Below, piece by piece: positions 11,605 to 22,737 of a DNA stretch of 64,000 bases. The notes under the pieces are model-generated. The model made no database searches and was not told the origin of the DNA. It was given only the letters and a program-made list of their open reading frames with translations. The translations under genes were made by a program, and so were the position numbers. The stretch spans positions 9,491,501 through 9,555,500 of the forward strand of contig JAWHQI010000049.1 in the NCBI GenBank assembly GCA_033032865.1. Direction: 5' to 3'. Position 1 is the first letter of the stretch. Each line of letters begins with the position of its first letter. Origin of the DNA: Dactylorhiza incarnata (lineage: Eukaryota > Streptophyta > Magnoliopsida > Asparagales > Orchidaceae).

Positions 11605-13474
11605 CTAGTCTGCCGATTTCTTCTTCTTCTTCTTGACAGGAGAAATGGAGTCTACGCCATCGATGTCGACCTCCGGCGAATAACCTTCACTTAGCGAAGA
11701 GGAGCCGGACGAACTACTGTCGCTAGACCGCCCGGTCTTGCTTGCAGAGCCGGTAGATCCAGAGGACAAACTATCCTCATCATCGAAGTCATCAGCATCT
11801 CCATCCGCGTCGACCTCTTCAGCGGCTTCATCACTTCCATCGCCTCCTTGATGGAGCACGATCTCCCTGCCCGTGTCGGCTTCGGCCTCCTCGCCCACCT
11901 TGGATTTTCCCTTCTTCCTGCGGTTGATTTCGTCAAACTGCACCTCCAAGGCGGGGAAGAGGTCGGAGAAGGTGGTTCCGCCGAATCCTTCGGACAGACC
12001 GCCCCGGTCTCCCAAGAGACCCAAGGCCTTGTTGATCCCTTGGGCCACATGGGGCAGCACCTCGTCCTGGAAGGACGGGTTGGTCATCTCATACTGCTTC
12101 TGCAAGAAAAAGGAAAAATGAATCAGGCCGCTCGGGCTGAACAAAAGGGACCGCATTGTCTTTTGAAAAACTCACCGCCACGACTTCTTGAAGCCGCGCG
12201 TTCTCTTCTCGAAGCCGCGTGTTCTCCACGGCCTGTTCCTCGTATTTCCTCTCCAGATGTTTCTGAGCAGAAACTAGCCGCTTATACGACAAGGCCATAA
12301 AGTGGTTGGCCGAAAATCCCCAGGCGCCGGCTTGAGCCGCTAGCCGGGGGAGCTCTTCTTCTGGGGTTCTCGTCAGTTTCCTTAAGGTCTTTCGACCATA
12401 CAAGGCGGCCCCGGCGGCTAGGGCATGGCGTTCAATTTTTTCGCTCCCCCAGGGAGGGAGAGCGGTGGATACCCGGATCCGACTTCCATCCCTGTGCCAA
12501 AGGACGGTCGGGTTGCCCTGCAGGTCGGGCGGGTTCCCACTCGAACGAAGGATTTCGTAGTCGTCAGAAGAGGTCGGGCCCTCTTCCTCCGAGGATGGCG
12601 ACCTCTTTCGCCGCTGCCTCTTCTCCCTCTGGGTTAAAACTGGGCCGGCCGGCGTGACCGGCTTGTTCGCTGGAACGATATGGGCGGCTGCAAAATAAAA
12701 TCAAGAGTATAAGTAAAGGAGGCCGCGCGGTCATATAAAGGCGGTCTAGAAGAACTTACTATGTTCGGGGAGGATATTCTCGAGCTCCGAGAAAAGCGGG
12801 ATGTAGTGGTTGATATCAAGCCGCTCCTTCTCAAGGAACGCGAAGGTGTCCGCCTCGATCTTGCCGACCTGGGGGATCTGGAAAACTTCTTCCCCCCGGA
12901 CTTGCGGGTTGGTTTGTAACAACCCGAAGTTACCTTCGAGCATTACAAACCGCTCCGACCAGTCGGAGACTTTGTTCGCCAGGTTAACAACCTTCAGCCC
13001 GAGGCAGCTGAAGTAGAGGTGCCCTCTGTAAGTCGAAGTCCCCGAGTCGGATACTGCCCGCACCGAGAAGAACTTCCTGAACAAGTCGATGGAGAATCTA
13101 GTTCGCTCGAACCGCAGATAGGAGATGAAGCTGTATATTGAAGCGATCGAGTTCGGCGGAAGCTGACCGGGCACAACCCCGTAGTGGTCGAAAATGGCTA
13201 TGACTTCAAGCGGCAGTGGAAACTTGAAGCCATATTCGAAGTGGTCAACTGGGATGGCGATCTGGTGCGGACTGGAAGAGTTAATCCGCTCGTCGCGCAA
13301 AGGAAGCCGCGCGAGCAGATTGCTCCCTACCATGTGTCGGGCAATGAAATCATCTAGTTCGTTCTGAGTAAGGCGGCATTCCGGATGGTCCGCCGAATGG
13401 AATGCCAAGGCCGCGTCAGCTCGGACGGCTTTAACTTTAACAGGTCGCTGCGACTTGTTCTTGGATCGCGCCAT
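11605..13474 (-). CDS. Antisense gene of element A: Transposase_28-like protein, three exons
   Basis: Read on the minus strand: exon 1 13,474-12,760, intron 12,759-12,688 (GTAAGT...TTTTGCAG, 72 bp), exon 2 12,687-12,176, intron 12,175-12,100 (GTGAGT...CTTGCAG, 76 bp), exon 3 12,099-11,605. The spliced frame is open for about 573 codons. The N terminus is basic (MARSKNKSQRP). A central region (HQIAIPVDHFEYGFKFPLP...PNSIASIYSFISYLRFE) resembles the plant 'putative gypsy type transposon' family (Pfam Transposase_28). Next come a leucine/glutamate coiled coil (about residues 380-410), an acidic Ser/Asp tail and a Lys-rich end that could be a nuclear signal. Element B has an equivalent with identical intron phases and sizes. 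Function is unknown. Extra antisense frames downstream of pol are known in Tat elements. Confidence 0.82.
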
Positions 13475-13831
13475 CTAGAAATCGTGAGAATGACTTCGGC
13501 AAATTCTATACTTATAGATTTCTATGATCTATGAATAGTAAAATCATGTCACGGCTATACATTCTGACCGCGCGGTCAATGGCCTATGTGGTTAGATTCA
13601 CCAGAAATATGAAAGAAGCAAAGACATTCAGAAAAAACAGAAATAAGCATACATCACAGTTCGCCCGACCGGAAAACAGTTCGAATGAAACATAAGATTT
13701 AAACAAAGCATAAAGTATAGCGGTTAAAACAAGAGACCGCGCGAGTTGTTCAAATGAAAGACAAGAATAGAGAAGAACATTGTCCAGATCAACAAGCCAC
13801 ATTCATAATACAAGTTATATTCAAATATTGG
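13475..13831. other. Spacer between the two antisense genes of element A
   Basis: This ~360-base AT-rich stretch has no credible reading frame. It holds a perfect 12-bp palindrome GACCGCGCGGTC (13,566-13,577) and a related GACCGCGCGAG near 13,737. It would contain the 3' end of the upstream antisense gene and the promoter or leader of the downstream one. Confidence 0.5.
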
Positions 13832-15908
13832 TCACGGCTGACGGCGCTCTGGGGAGGCATCCTCTCTATGAAGTCGTGCGACCTGGTCACTTGTGGTGTT
13901 CAGGAGAGAATAAATTTGGCTGGTATGATAATGGAGGCAGTTGATTGTACTGTGAAGCCGCCCGGCATCCCTTTCAACCCGCGAGGCGGCAATCATACGG
14001 GGGACTGCAGCGGCCTCATCAACCATTGGATCAGCCGCCCGAACCGGGGGAGGATTCGAGCCCGCCCCAACAGTCGGGCGGCCAATAACCACCATCGCAT
14101 CATTCATATTTCGCCGGCTCGCAGCAACCTCTCTGGTTAATCGCAGGAACTTTTCCTGGTAATACTTTGAGTCGCCCTCAGATTTCGCGGACGCTCTCTT
14201 CTCTTTCTCCAGCTGGGCGGTCAGAGCAGCGACTTGTGCTACCTTGGCCCTCTTCTCGGCCTCCACTGCTACCCGCGCGGCCTCCAGCTGAGCCTTCAGC
14301 GCCTCTTCAGCCTTCATCCTCGCAACTCGCTCAGCCTCCAGAGCGGTCCGAGTAGCGGCCTCCCGGTCTTCGATCTCTTTCAAGCAGGCTCGCAGGGAGG
14401 CCAGATCCCCTTCGAGATGTTCGAGAAGTTGTGGCCCTTCCTGCGAAGTTGTTGCACGGATCGATGCCAGGGGAACAAGTGGAGGTAGGCTGGCCACAAG
14501 GTCGCCCGGCTTCACAGTCTGATCGTTGCTATCTGCAAAAGGCCGCGCGGTCATAAAAAATAAAAAGCATGCAGGGTTAAATATATACAGCAATGGACAT
14601 AAATAAAAGATCAGTGCCTAGGCGCGCAGGCCGCTTAGGCTGTTTTGGGTCTAACCGCCGTTGTAGCTCATGCAAGAATCTCTCCCTACTCTGCCTAGCG
14701 GAAGAAGACCAGGCCGCCATAGGGAAAAAGCTCGTCGGCGGGGTCAATAACTTATTTCGAAGAGGCCGTGGAATGAAGAAACGGACAGATTTACGATCCG
14801 CGGGGCTCGTACCTGGCGCGAAGAGATCAGACCGCAGCGGCTTGTTTAAAGCCCGGTCCGCCTTTTCCTTCTTCGCCACCACTATCTCCTCCCCGGTCAT
14901 TGCCGGGGAAACCTCCTCCGGCGCCTTCAGCACCTCCCCAAGCTCCATCGCTTTCCGCTCAACCTCCAAGACGGTCCGGGCAGCGGCTTCTCACTCTTCG
15001 GCCTCGGTCTGATCGGTCTCGGCGGGGCGGCTTGAGTTATCAGCAGTTCGGGCGGTTTGTTCTAAGGCCGGCGGGCTGTCAAGGAGCTGGTCCCGCTTCA
15101 CCAGCTCATCCATATCTCTGAAAATCCCATTAAAGGATAGACTACTCGCCGAGTCCGGAATCAGTTCGCCCGGCTTCGTATCAGGGGTAGCCGATGGGTC
15201 ATTCAACTTTTTGGGTGGAGGAGTCATGAGGCCCAATTCCTCCTTTAGTCGCGAGTTGGTCTGAAGGAGGGATTCGGTCGGTTTCTTAAGGGCCGCCCTT
15301 TCCTTAGCGGCTAGCCTCTTGACCTTCTTTGTTATCCGCTCGGTCACGGACCCGGTCTGCTTCCTCTTCCTTTCTCTCTTACCTGGAGCTGGGTGAACTT
15401 CTTTCAGGGGGCTGGGATAATCATCCACGGACAGAGGAGTATTCGGTTCGCCCGTCCTGGGGGAACTAACCGCCCCTTCCTCTAGATCCCTGACAAGCAG
15501 GTGAGGGTTCCCGGATGGGGTGATTTCCACTCCAAACGAGGCGGTTTCGCCGACCTTCTTCGAAGGGCTGTCTGAAACAACTTTCTCAGAAGTGGCGGCC
15601 ACCTCTTTGCTCGGCAAGCTAGCGGTCTGTTGGTTGAGGTCGCTGGGAGGGACCGGCGAGACATCGGGGGGAGGCCCCGAGCTGATCACCACGGGCTCTG
15701 TAGAAGTTTTGGGAGTTGATAAATCTATGACTGGCTTGAGGCTAGCCGCTGCGGCCTTCTCAGCCCGCTTCCTCTTCTTCCGATCTTTCCGGTCTTGCTT
15801 CTCTTTCTCCTTGTCCGGCTTCTCCAACGGTTCGCGCCTCTTATCTTCCGCCCTCCTCTGGTCTCCGCTGGGATCCACGCGGTCTAGCACGGCGTCCAGG
15901 AAGTCCAT
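13832..15908 (-). pseudogene. Second antisense gene of element A: coiled-coil, Lys/Glu-rich protein, broken
   Basis: The likely ATG is at 15,908 (MDFLDAVLD), a position shared with an ATG in element B (26,105). The first segment is rich in Lys, Arg, Glu and Pro (KEKEKQDRKDRKKRKR, a nuclear-signal-like run). It ends at an in-frame TGA (14,991-14,993), after which the same frame continues (EVERKAMELGE...) to about 14,577. A second segment (about 14,532-13,832) is a long Ala/Glu/Arg coiled coil (EAERVARMKAEEALKAQLEA) ending LHREDASPERRQP. TTTTGCAG just above 14,532 is a plausible splice acceptor; its donor was not identified. The product is probably truncated in this copy. Confidence 0.6.
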
Positions 15909-16005
15909 TGCTGAAGAATTGCCGGTCTTAAAAATTCTGACCGCAACCGGCGAGTAATATCCCGTGATTTCAGAAAAAGCAACGCAGAATGAATTCTCTG
16001 GCTCT

Positions 16006-16011
16006 CTTATA
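16006..16011 (-). promoter_or_regulatory. Candidate TATA box for antisense transcription in element A
   Basis: On the minus strand, CTATAAGAG lies about 100 bp upstream of the second antisense gene's ATG and inside the internal region next to the 3' LTR. Element B has TATAAATG at the same relative place (26,001). The shared position supports an antisense promoter, but no transcript evidence is available. Confidence 0.45.
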
Positions 16012-16084
16012 GAATTCAAGGCAAGTCGGATGCGGTCTCCCGGTCAAAGCTAATATTTTCGAAATCCTCTGAGATTTGAAAATA

Positions 16085-16095
16085 TGCGGGGATTA
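16085..16095 (+). other. Polypurine-tract position of element A
   Basis: GCGGGGATTA directly precedes the 3' LTR and is identical in element B (reverse of 25,916-25,926). It is short and not a classic long purine run, but conserved. It would prime plus-strand DNA synthesis. Confidence 0.5.
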
Positions 16096-16931
16096 TGTTT
16101 GCCCGGAAAACCGCTTCTCGGTTTGAACCATTATCAGACCGCTCGGACTCCTGGGCTAAGCCGCTGGGTCCTGGAATCGGCGGTTCTCAGTTCAGGAAGG
16201 GCCAGGCCGGGCGGCCTGGTGTCATTTCCGGCTCACCCCCAAAGGGATAAGATCGTCAAAGAGCCAAGGCAAGAAGTTCATCCGCGGTCTCAGCCAGAAG
16301 GCCGCGCGGGTTGTTCCATAGAAACTCGAAGTTCCAGCCCCGAAGAACAGGCCGGGGCTCCAGATCGAAGGCTATCCAAGTTACCTCTTGAAGATCGGCT
16401 AAGTCATGACCAGAAGGCAGACCGCGGCCTCAATCTCCAAACCGCGCGGTCTGCATTATTGACTTGGTCCCGGTGTCCTCAGCCGCAAGCAAGACAGGTC
16501 GGGAAGGCAGGCCGTCAGATCGCGCGGCCTCTTTCTTTTTCTTCTTTGTGTATCCCGTCACCGCCTGCCCGTTTCTCCTGTACCCAGGCAGGAGGTTATT
16601 TTATCCCTGCCCAATCGGGCAGGCCCCCAAGCCTATAAATAGGGGGCGGCACTGTTCACAAGACACGCAGACTCGAATCCAAGAGCTCGCTTGTCTGAGC
16701 TCCGGTCTCGAGTTTCAGGTCTCGCGAACTGTTCGACCGGCCGGCTTCTGTTCTTTCACATTTGTAACTGCTTCTTTTCAATCAAAGGAAAGCCCGTCGC
16801 AGGAGTGGCATTTGCCGCGACGGGCGAAGTCTGGCCTCGACCGCTGCTAGCGGTCTGAATTCTCTAACTAAATAGTAACTGATAGTCCGCAGCCTTCAAT
16901 TTTCTTCGTAAGCGCACTTTTGAATCGAACA
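16096..16931 (+). repeat. 3' LTR of element A
   Basis: 836 bp, collinear with 3,170-4,005 and differing at two CpG transitions that I can find. It is followed by the ATCTT duplication. It carries the same TATA box and hairpin. The near identity indicates a recent insertion. Confidence 0.95.
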
Positions 16932-19221
16932 ATCTTGGACCATAACTAATTTCTAGCAGATTTATTGGCCTATGATAAATGGTACATCATGTTAAAAGTA
17001 GCAATTCCCATATTTATAAGAAATTATTTAATAGACCCATATATGATTTTATTATATGAAAAGTTAGAAATCTGAATTATGATATCTTTAGAACTTCTGG
17101 AACTAGATTGGGCACATATTAGTTAAAGGATCATGTAGTCCCCCTTTTAAGTCATGTTATCACACTTGAGGACAATTTGGTCTGCGAATAGTAAAACTGA
17201 ATTAAACGATTTAGACCTCATCTGTTCATCACACATAGAATTATTAACTCTCCTATCATTATGTATGCATAGCTTGATTAAAGGATTAAACATTAGTGGC
17301 ATATACTAGAAGTAAGGGTTGGGGTGCGTTTATTAAAACTATAAATTCGAGATTTGACATCGATATGATAGGAGATGTGAGGAATGACCCACCAACAGGT
17401 ATAAGTCATGATTAATATCAGAATGTGGAACCATTAGATAGATATTGAGTGAGGACGTGAATGTGTAGTTAGTCACTAAGAAAGGGCAAGGATGGATGTT
17501 CAATTGAACATCGTCGCTTTCCGTTCAGGTAATTGCAAACCACATTATTAAGCTAGAGTAATTAGAAAGGAAGTGGTATGTAAGAATGGGTAGCCACCAA
17601 TAAGATTAAATATCTTGAGAAAGGGAGGTTTGAGATGTCACCCCATCATACCTCCTAGTACCGCTGTGAGCAATTCAACGGGTAGTCCTCGAGAAGTCCA
17701 AGGCTCACACTAAACTTCTAAGTTCAACTAAATGATAGTCAAGAGTATTTAAGTAGGAAAACTTGGTAATATGATCCTCGTCCCAAATATGGGATGGATT
17801 GGTACAAGGACTGGATAGTCCGGTGAGCTGGAGGCTCAAGAAATTATGATATCAGGATGGGTTAATCCTGCGAGCGGTAGGCTCGGTATCTTTGAAGGAT
17901 GGGTTTGTCCTGCGAGCTGGAGGCTCGAATGATAGAGACGATACATAAATGCATGTACATATAATGTGGTGGGTCTTTGGTACTGGCTTAGTCATCACTC
18001 CGATAACAGTCCGTTGACTCGGCAGTGCTAGAGGTTCAAGGGCCAGGTTGTTTTACTGCGCGTCCGACGGGATGTATTATCTAAACCCTACCTTGACAAA
18101 TAAAATACTGGTTCTTTCGGGTCCAGCAAGAGTACGCATGGAGCTAATGAGTACCATTGTTAGGTACAATAGCGTACAAGAGGGCGTAGGTTTGGTTGTG
18201 TGTTATACCCACCTAGGTGAGGAGACGCCCGCTCCTCTGCCACTGTTTGACCACGACGGGAGGTGCCCGAGAGGTTAGCTACCTCCAAAAAGTGGGAAAT
18301 AAAGGCCTGTGCATACCGAGTCGCACGTGTGAGTTGCATCATTGCATTACACAACATGACATATCACCATTTCATAAACAAGACCTCATTGTATGAATTA
18401 GTATGAGCTCTTTTATACGATGAGTTTACCTTAGTGCCAGATCCCTTAACTAATAAGTTTGTATGTGCATTCATATAAGTTAAGGTTACTTTTATAGCTG
18501 CTATTATCTTACTTCAATTGCCACTATGCTTATTGTTTGTCATTCTTTACTTATTTCTCTTACGATGTTGAGTTATATATAGAACTACTAGAATAACTCT
18601 TATCCTATAGTAGTTTGTCTACAGTGTGGTTTATATATGTATATGCTTGCTAGTTAGTTCCATGTCACCTGCTTTATTTTTACCCCTTGTTGTCCTCCAC
18701 TTAGTCCTCCCACTCGGTGCCTAGGAGTTGCAGGGGAGAGGCGAGGAAAAAACTGGCTTAGTCTTTTTGACTAATGGTCGGATGTGGTCGTAACACCAGG
18801 AGTCCTGGGAGCTGGAGAAGCAGTACGACCAGTAGGACGTGATGGCAAGACCTGAGGAGAAGTCGCCGCGCACTAGTACTACTACACGACGACATGTAGA
18901 TGAGAGTTTGCTATCTTCCGCATAGATGTAGAGTGAGAGAGTGTGTTTTGTTTTATTTTGGACATGTACCGGGCATAATCCCTTACACTCTTTCAGATTA
19001 TTGTACTCATTGTTGGGCTTGTATTATATATATATATATATGTGTGTGACTATGGACTTGTTTACTTAGTTAACTTCTTATCTCATGTTGGCCTGGTTGA
19101 TCATTCTTGCCGGCAGGATAGACGTCTTGCGGAGGTGACTAACTCATGTGTTGGTGCACCGTAAGGCGATGGTTCTGGGCATAAGATCTAGGAGCTCTCA
19201 GGTGTGGAGAGGGATCTTACA
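16932..19221 (+). mobile_element. Downstream part of gypsy LTR G1
   Basis: This continues LTR G1 after element A and ends ...GGGATCTTACA at 19,221. Its blocks match the reverse complement of G2 (59,000-60,600) and G3 (61,484 onward). Examples are the 'ggtccgg..gctggaggctc' blocks near 17,820-17,930, 'atgatagtcaagagtatttaagtaggaaaacttgg', and the end region 'ggcgatggttctgggcataagatct'. No TGG primer site follows, so it is a 3' or solo LTR. A (TA)n run lies near 19,028-19,042. No gene is present. Confidence 0.75.
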
Positions 19222-20574
19222 AAGGTAGTCCATCTTGAGGACAATGATCATCAATCGACATACTTTCACATTAAAATCAGTGGAATGCGACATTATTTAA
19301 TCCAACAAAAAAAGAGTTAAGAAATTATTTAACCCTAAAAACCTAAACAACACAATATGAAGTTTTGTAGGTTAGGGTTTACCTTCCACTGTTTTGTTGA
19401 ATTTTGAAGTGTAAGTGGAGGACGGGCGGTCTGAGCATCAGATCAGGCGGTCTGGTAAACTGCGGAGATCGGGCGGTCTAGTATGAAGACCGCGAGTGTT
19501 GTCTTTCCGCTGTGGACTGGCGGTTAGCCAGTGGCAGATGGCCTTGATTCTTCAACCATCTGAGGTCAGTAATCTAGTTGTAATCAGGCGGTTAGCATTC
19601 GCGGTTACATCCAGATGTTTGTTCTCTGGCCGGTTCTCTGCTCACGTGTTGGCAGGTGTTTGCTAGTTTTGCTGGAGTTTGCGAGTAGTCCGCGCGGCTT
19701 GTTATTAAGCCTGCAAAATGTTCTGCAGGGTTAATTCAGCAAGTAATTTGAGTTATTTTCTACCCGCTGCTGTTGGTGTGGGTGGTTATCCTATCACGTA
19801 GGCGGTGACCGCACCCCTCACCCCTACTATAAATAGGAACCCTCTGGCTCGTCATATAAAACTTGATTAATATGTGAGAGCTTGCGAGTTTTATGTGCGG
19901 ATAGAACTTTCTGTTCACACGGTTTGAGACTTGCCTTTGCTGTGTTCGCAGGTTGTGCGGCTTGCTTGTGGTTCTGATTTGTTCAGAGGAGACCACATCG
20001 GATGAGTCAGTAGCAGTCAACGGTAGGTAGCAGTAGGAGGTCGCGGTTAGCGACAAGGAGGTTTCTCTTCGGCTTGTTTACAACTTTCAATAAAGATCAG
20101 ACCTCAGCGGTTAGGCGGTTTGCCTTTGTCGGTCTGTACTTCTGTTCAGTTCTTTAGCAGCTGTGTTCGCAGTTAGGAGCGGCCATGTGACTACGGTCAG
20201 GCGGCCTTGCTTGGGCGAACAAGTGGGCATTAGAATAATGTGTAGTCTGCGTGTTGAGTTGTGGTTTGGCGACTTGGCGGTTTTGCGTGGATAACTCTGT
20301 TAGCCGGGCGGTTTGGCGGGTTCAGTTTATAACTGCCAGCTTCTTGTAGTTGGTTTTCTTCTCTCCTCATTTTTGTGTGTACTGATAAATCATGTCTCGT
20401 AATGTATGTATCGAAATGTACAGAAGTTAGTTGATACAAAATTTTTCTTGTTTCTTCATTGTTTCTCGTCGGGGAAGAAGAAACTCGTCGCAGGACTGCT
20501 GGAACGGTATAAAGCCGAAAATTACGGCTATGGTAAATCGATTTTCAGGGTTTTGATATGTGGTTGGACCAAAA
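19222..20574 (+). mobile_element. Fragment H: LTR-like piece related to Tat elements A/B
   Basis: This stretch is not coding. It has LTR promoter features: CTATAAATAGG at about 19,826-19,836 and AATAAA at 20,089-20,094. A U5-like block (CTCGTCGCAGGACTG) resembles the hairpin region of LTR A. It is dense in GGCGGTCTG/GCGGTTAG half sites (19,420-19,650 and 20,100-20,330), the same core as the A/B palindrome. I take it as part of an LTR from a third Tat-like family, cut on the right by the copia element C. The left edge, perhaps near 19,394-19,410, is uncertain. Confidence 0.5.
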
Positions 20575-21725
20575 TGTTGGAGCTTGTGTTCCACTTCTCT
20601 TAGTTTGAGAAATAACAAATCACACTATGTATTTGATCTTGCTTGTGTTTATAGTGTGTAGGTACTACAGTTAAATACCCTATGAACAAAATGTCGATTC
20701 TCTGAAAAGAGAGCTAACGCCCCACATTAGTAGTTAACGCCCCGCGTTAACTTTCGTCAAGAATATGTCGCCAAGATGAAATGTCGTCGAGAAGGAATCC
20801 GTCGAGAAGCCAGAGACAACGCCAACGTTGACTCTTAACGCCCGCATTGAGTCACGATCTGCCACGATCCCGACGGTTTGCACGATCTCAGTAACTGCCG
20901 TACACGATGCTTAACGCTGGCGTTAACTCTTAACACCGGGTGATAGCTCCCGTGTCTTTTTAAATAACTGATTTCGTTTGCTCAAGTTACAATTATTCAA
21001 GCCTTCATTCTAGAGATCTGTGAGAGCATTTCATTTTGAATTTAGAGAGAACTCCCAACACCAACATTGAGGAACAAGAGTGAGAAGGAGATTTCCAACG
21101 GCAAATTTGAAGAAGGACGCTCGCTTCAACTCCGACGTGGTCATGGCGTATCTTCAACATCTCCTTCAATGCTCTTCATTCTAGGGAGTCTTTTATTCTG
21201 ATTTTTACTTTATCTTTTCATATTTTTTCCTTGTAACGGTAGTGAATTCGCCGCCTTGCGTGTGGCGACTAGGCCGGGTTTGGTTTAGGGGAAATTTGCC
21301 GCCTTGTGCATGGCGACTAGGTCTAGGGTAGATCTAGGGGTTGCTAGAGGCCTTATCTGGGGATAGATAGGCTATAGCTAACCGGTCTTTGGGAGAAGGA
21401 CCAGTGAAGGAACAAAAAGTGTTTTTAATTAAGTTGTCGCCTCTAATTTCAAGCGTTATTGAAATTTTATCCTCGTAATCATTTTTGTGAAATATAAAAT
21501 TCTTTTTCATTAAATCTATTTTTTCTGGAATTGTATTTCATAAAGAAAATCATTTTGAATATTTCTGTAAAAATATTTTCTGGAGAGATAACGCCCGGCG
21601 TTGACTCTTAACGCCTGACGTTAGCGACAGAGCCAAAAAATTCCTGTTATTGAAAATCTATAAGTTTATCTCAAAAACAGTAAACCCCTATTCACCACCC
21701 TTTAAGGGCGCCATCAGATCCAACA
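20575..21725 (+). repeat. 5' LTR of element C
   Basis: 1,151 bp, matching 40,586-41,717. Inverted repeats of the type TTAACGCC-GGCGTTAA recur at 20,733-20,751, 20,818-20,832, 20,911-20,926, 21,589-21,604 and 21,608-21,625. It ends GATCCAACA immediately before the primer site. Confidence 0.92.
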
Positions 21726-21727
21726 CT

Positions 21728-21739
21728 TGGTATCAGAGC
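21728..21739 (+). other. Primer-binding site of element C
   Basis: TGGTATCAGAGC, two bases after the 5' LTR, is complementary to the 3' end of plant initiator tRNA-Met, the usual primer for copia elements. Confidence 0.92.
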
Positions 21740-21774
21740 TAGGTTATTCCAAAATGGTTTCATAACCAGGAATA

Positions 21775-22737
21775 ATGGCGCATCATGATCATGCTTTCGT
21801 TGAGGGTCAAGGAATTAGTAGACCTCCACTATTTACCGTGACTGATTATAACTATTGGAAAACAAGAATGCGTTGTTTCTTAATTGCTTTAGATAATGAT
21901 GTGTGGGGTATGGTAGAACAAAGTTACTCTCCACCAACAATTGTTGTTGGAGAAATTACTATGGAAAAACCAAGAGATAGATGGGATGATAATGATAAGT
22001 TAAGATGCAAAAATAACGCCAAAGCTATGAAGGCGTTATTTTGTGCTTTGGATAGAACAAAATTTAATTGAACTTGTGCTTGCGAAACTGCGTATGATAT
22101 ATGGAATTTATTAGAACTCACTCATGAAGGTACTTCGCAGGTCAAGGATTCAAATCTTTTCCAACTTGAATCTGAATACGAGAAATTCTGGATGGAGACG
22201 GATGAAGACATTGATTCAATGTACACAAGATTTACCAAGATCGTCAACGACTCAAAAGTACTTGGAAAAGTGTTCTCCAATGGCGACTTGGTGAGAAAAA
22301 TTCTACGGTCTCTCCCTCCAAAGTTCAATCCAAAGGTGACGGCTATCTCGGAGTCGCACGATTTAAAGAAACTCCAAATTGAGAGCCTCATTGGGAACCT
22401 CAATACCCATGAGGTTGAACTCAAGATTCATCAACAAGAGTACAACTTGGAGCCAAAGAAGAAGGCCTTAGCATTGAAGTCAAAGAAGGAGGTTGACAGA
22501 GATGATGATGAAGAGGACGAGGAGAGCCTGTTTGTGAAGAAGTTCAAAAGGTTCATGAAGAATCCAGAAAGGAGAAATACCTTTCAGAAATACTTCATCA
22601 AGAAGGGATCTTCATCGAAGAAAGGAAGAGGTAGTGACGAGGACGATGATGAGCGACCACCACCAGAGTGCTATCATTGTAGAAAGACCAGACACATCCG
22701 GAGCCAGTGCCCGAAATATCTGAAAGAGCGTAAATAA
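21775..22737 (+). pseudogene. gag: Element C gag
   Basis: The frame starts at MAHHDHAFVEGQG and includes the copia gag pattern (PPLFTVTDYNYWKTRMRCFL), expected to form the virus-like particle. It has a zinc knuckle CYHCRKTRHIRSQC (C-X2-C-X4-H-X4-C, with Arg where Gly is usual before His) near its end. A TGA at 22,069-22,071 interrupts the frame, which resumes at once, and a TAA at 22,735-22,737 ends it before the expected gag-pol continuation. Confidence 0.88.

Larger units (their letters stand above)
3170..16931 (+). mobile_element. Element A: Ty3/gypsy LTR retrotransposon, Tat lineage, with antisense genes
   Basis: This is a complete 13.8-kb element with two 836-bp LTRs (TG...CA ends) and a perfect ATCTT duplication. 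It is inserted in long LTR G1. The sense strand carries gag-protease-RT-RNase H-second RNase H-integrase (4,057-9,675). A tandem-repeat spacer follows (9,930-11,400), then two genes on the opposite strand (13,474-11,605 and 15,908-13,832) that converge on pol. The second, archaeal-type RNase H upstream of integrase and the extra antisense frames downstream of pol are known marks of the Tat lineage. The LTRs differ at only two positions that I can see, so the insertion is recent. One in-frame stop in pol makes this copy probably non-autonomous. Confidence 0.93.

Noticed and set aside
11848..12300. Plus-strand frame of 150 codons opposite the antisense gene
   Set aside because: It is a shadow of exons 2 and 3 of the minus-strand gene, which aligns to element B and has splice sites. 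The plus-strand frame crosses the intron and has no counterpart.
14593..15012. Plus-strand frame of 139 codons in element A
   Set aside because: It is a shadow of the GC-rich minus-strand coiled-coil gene; Ser/Arg/Pro-rich with no motif.
18048..18278. 76-codon frame in LTR G1
   Set aside because: It lies in the conserved LTR, is not open in G2 or G3, and has no domain.
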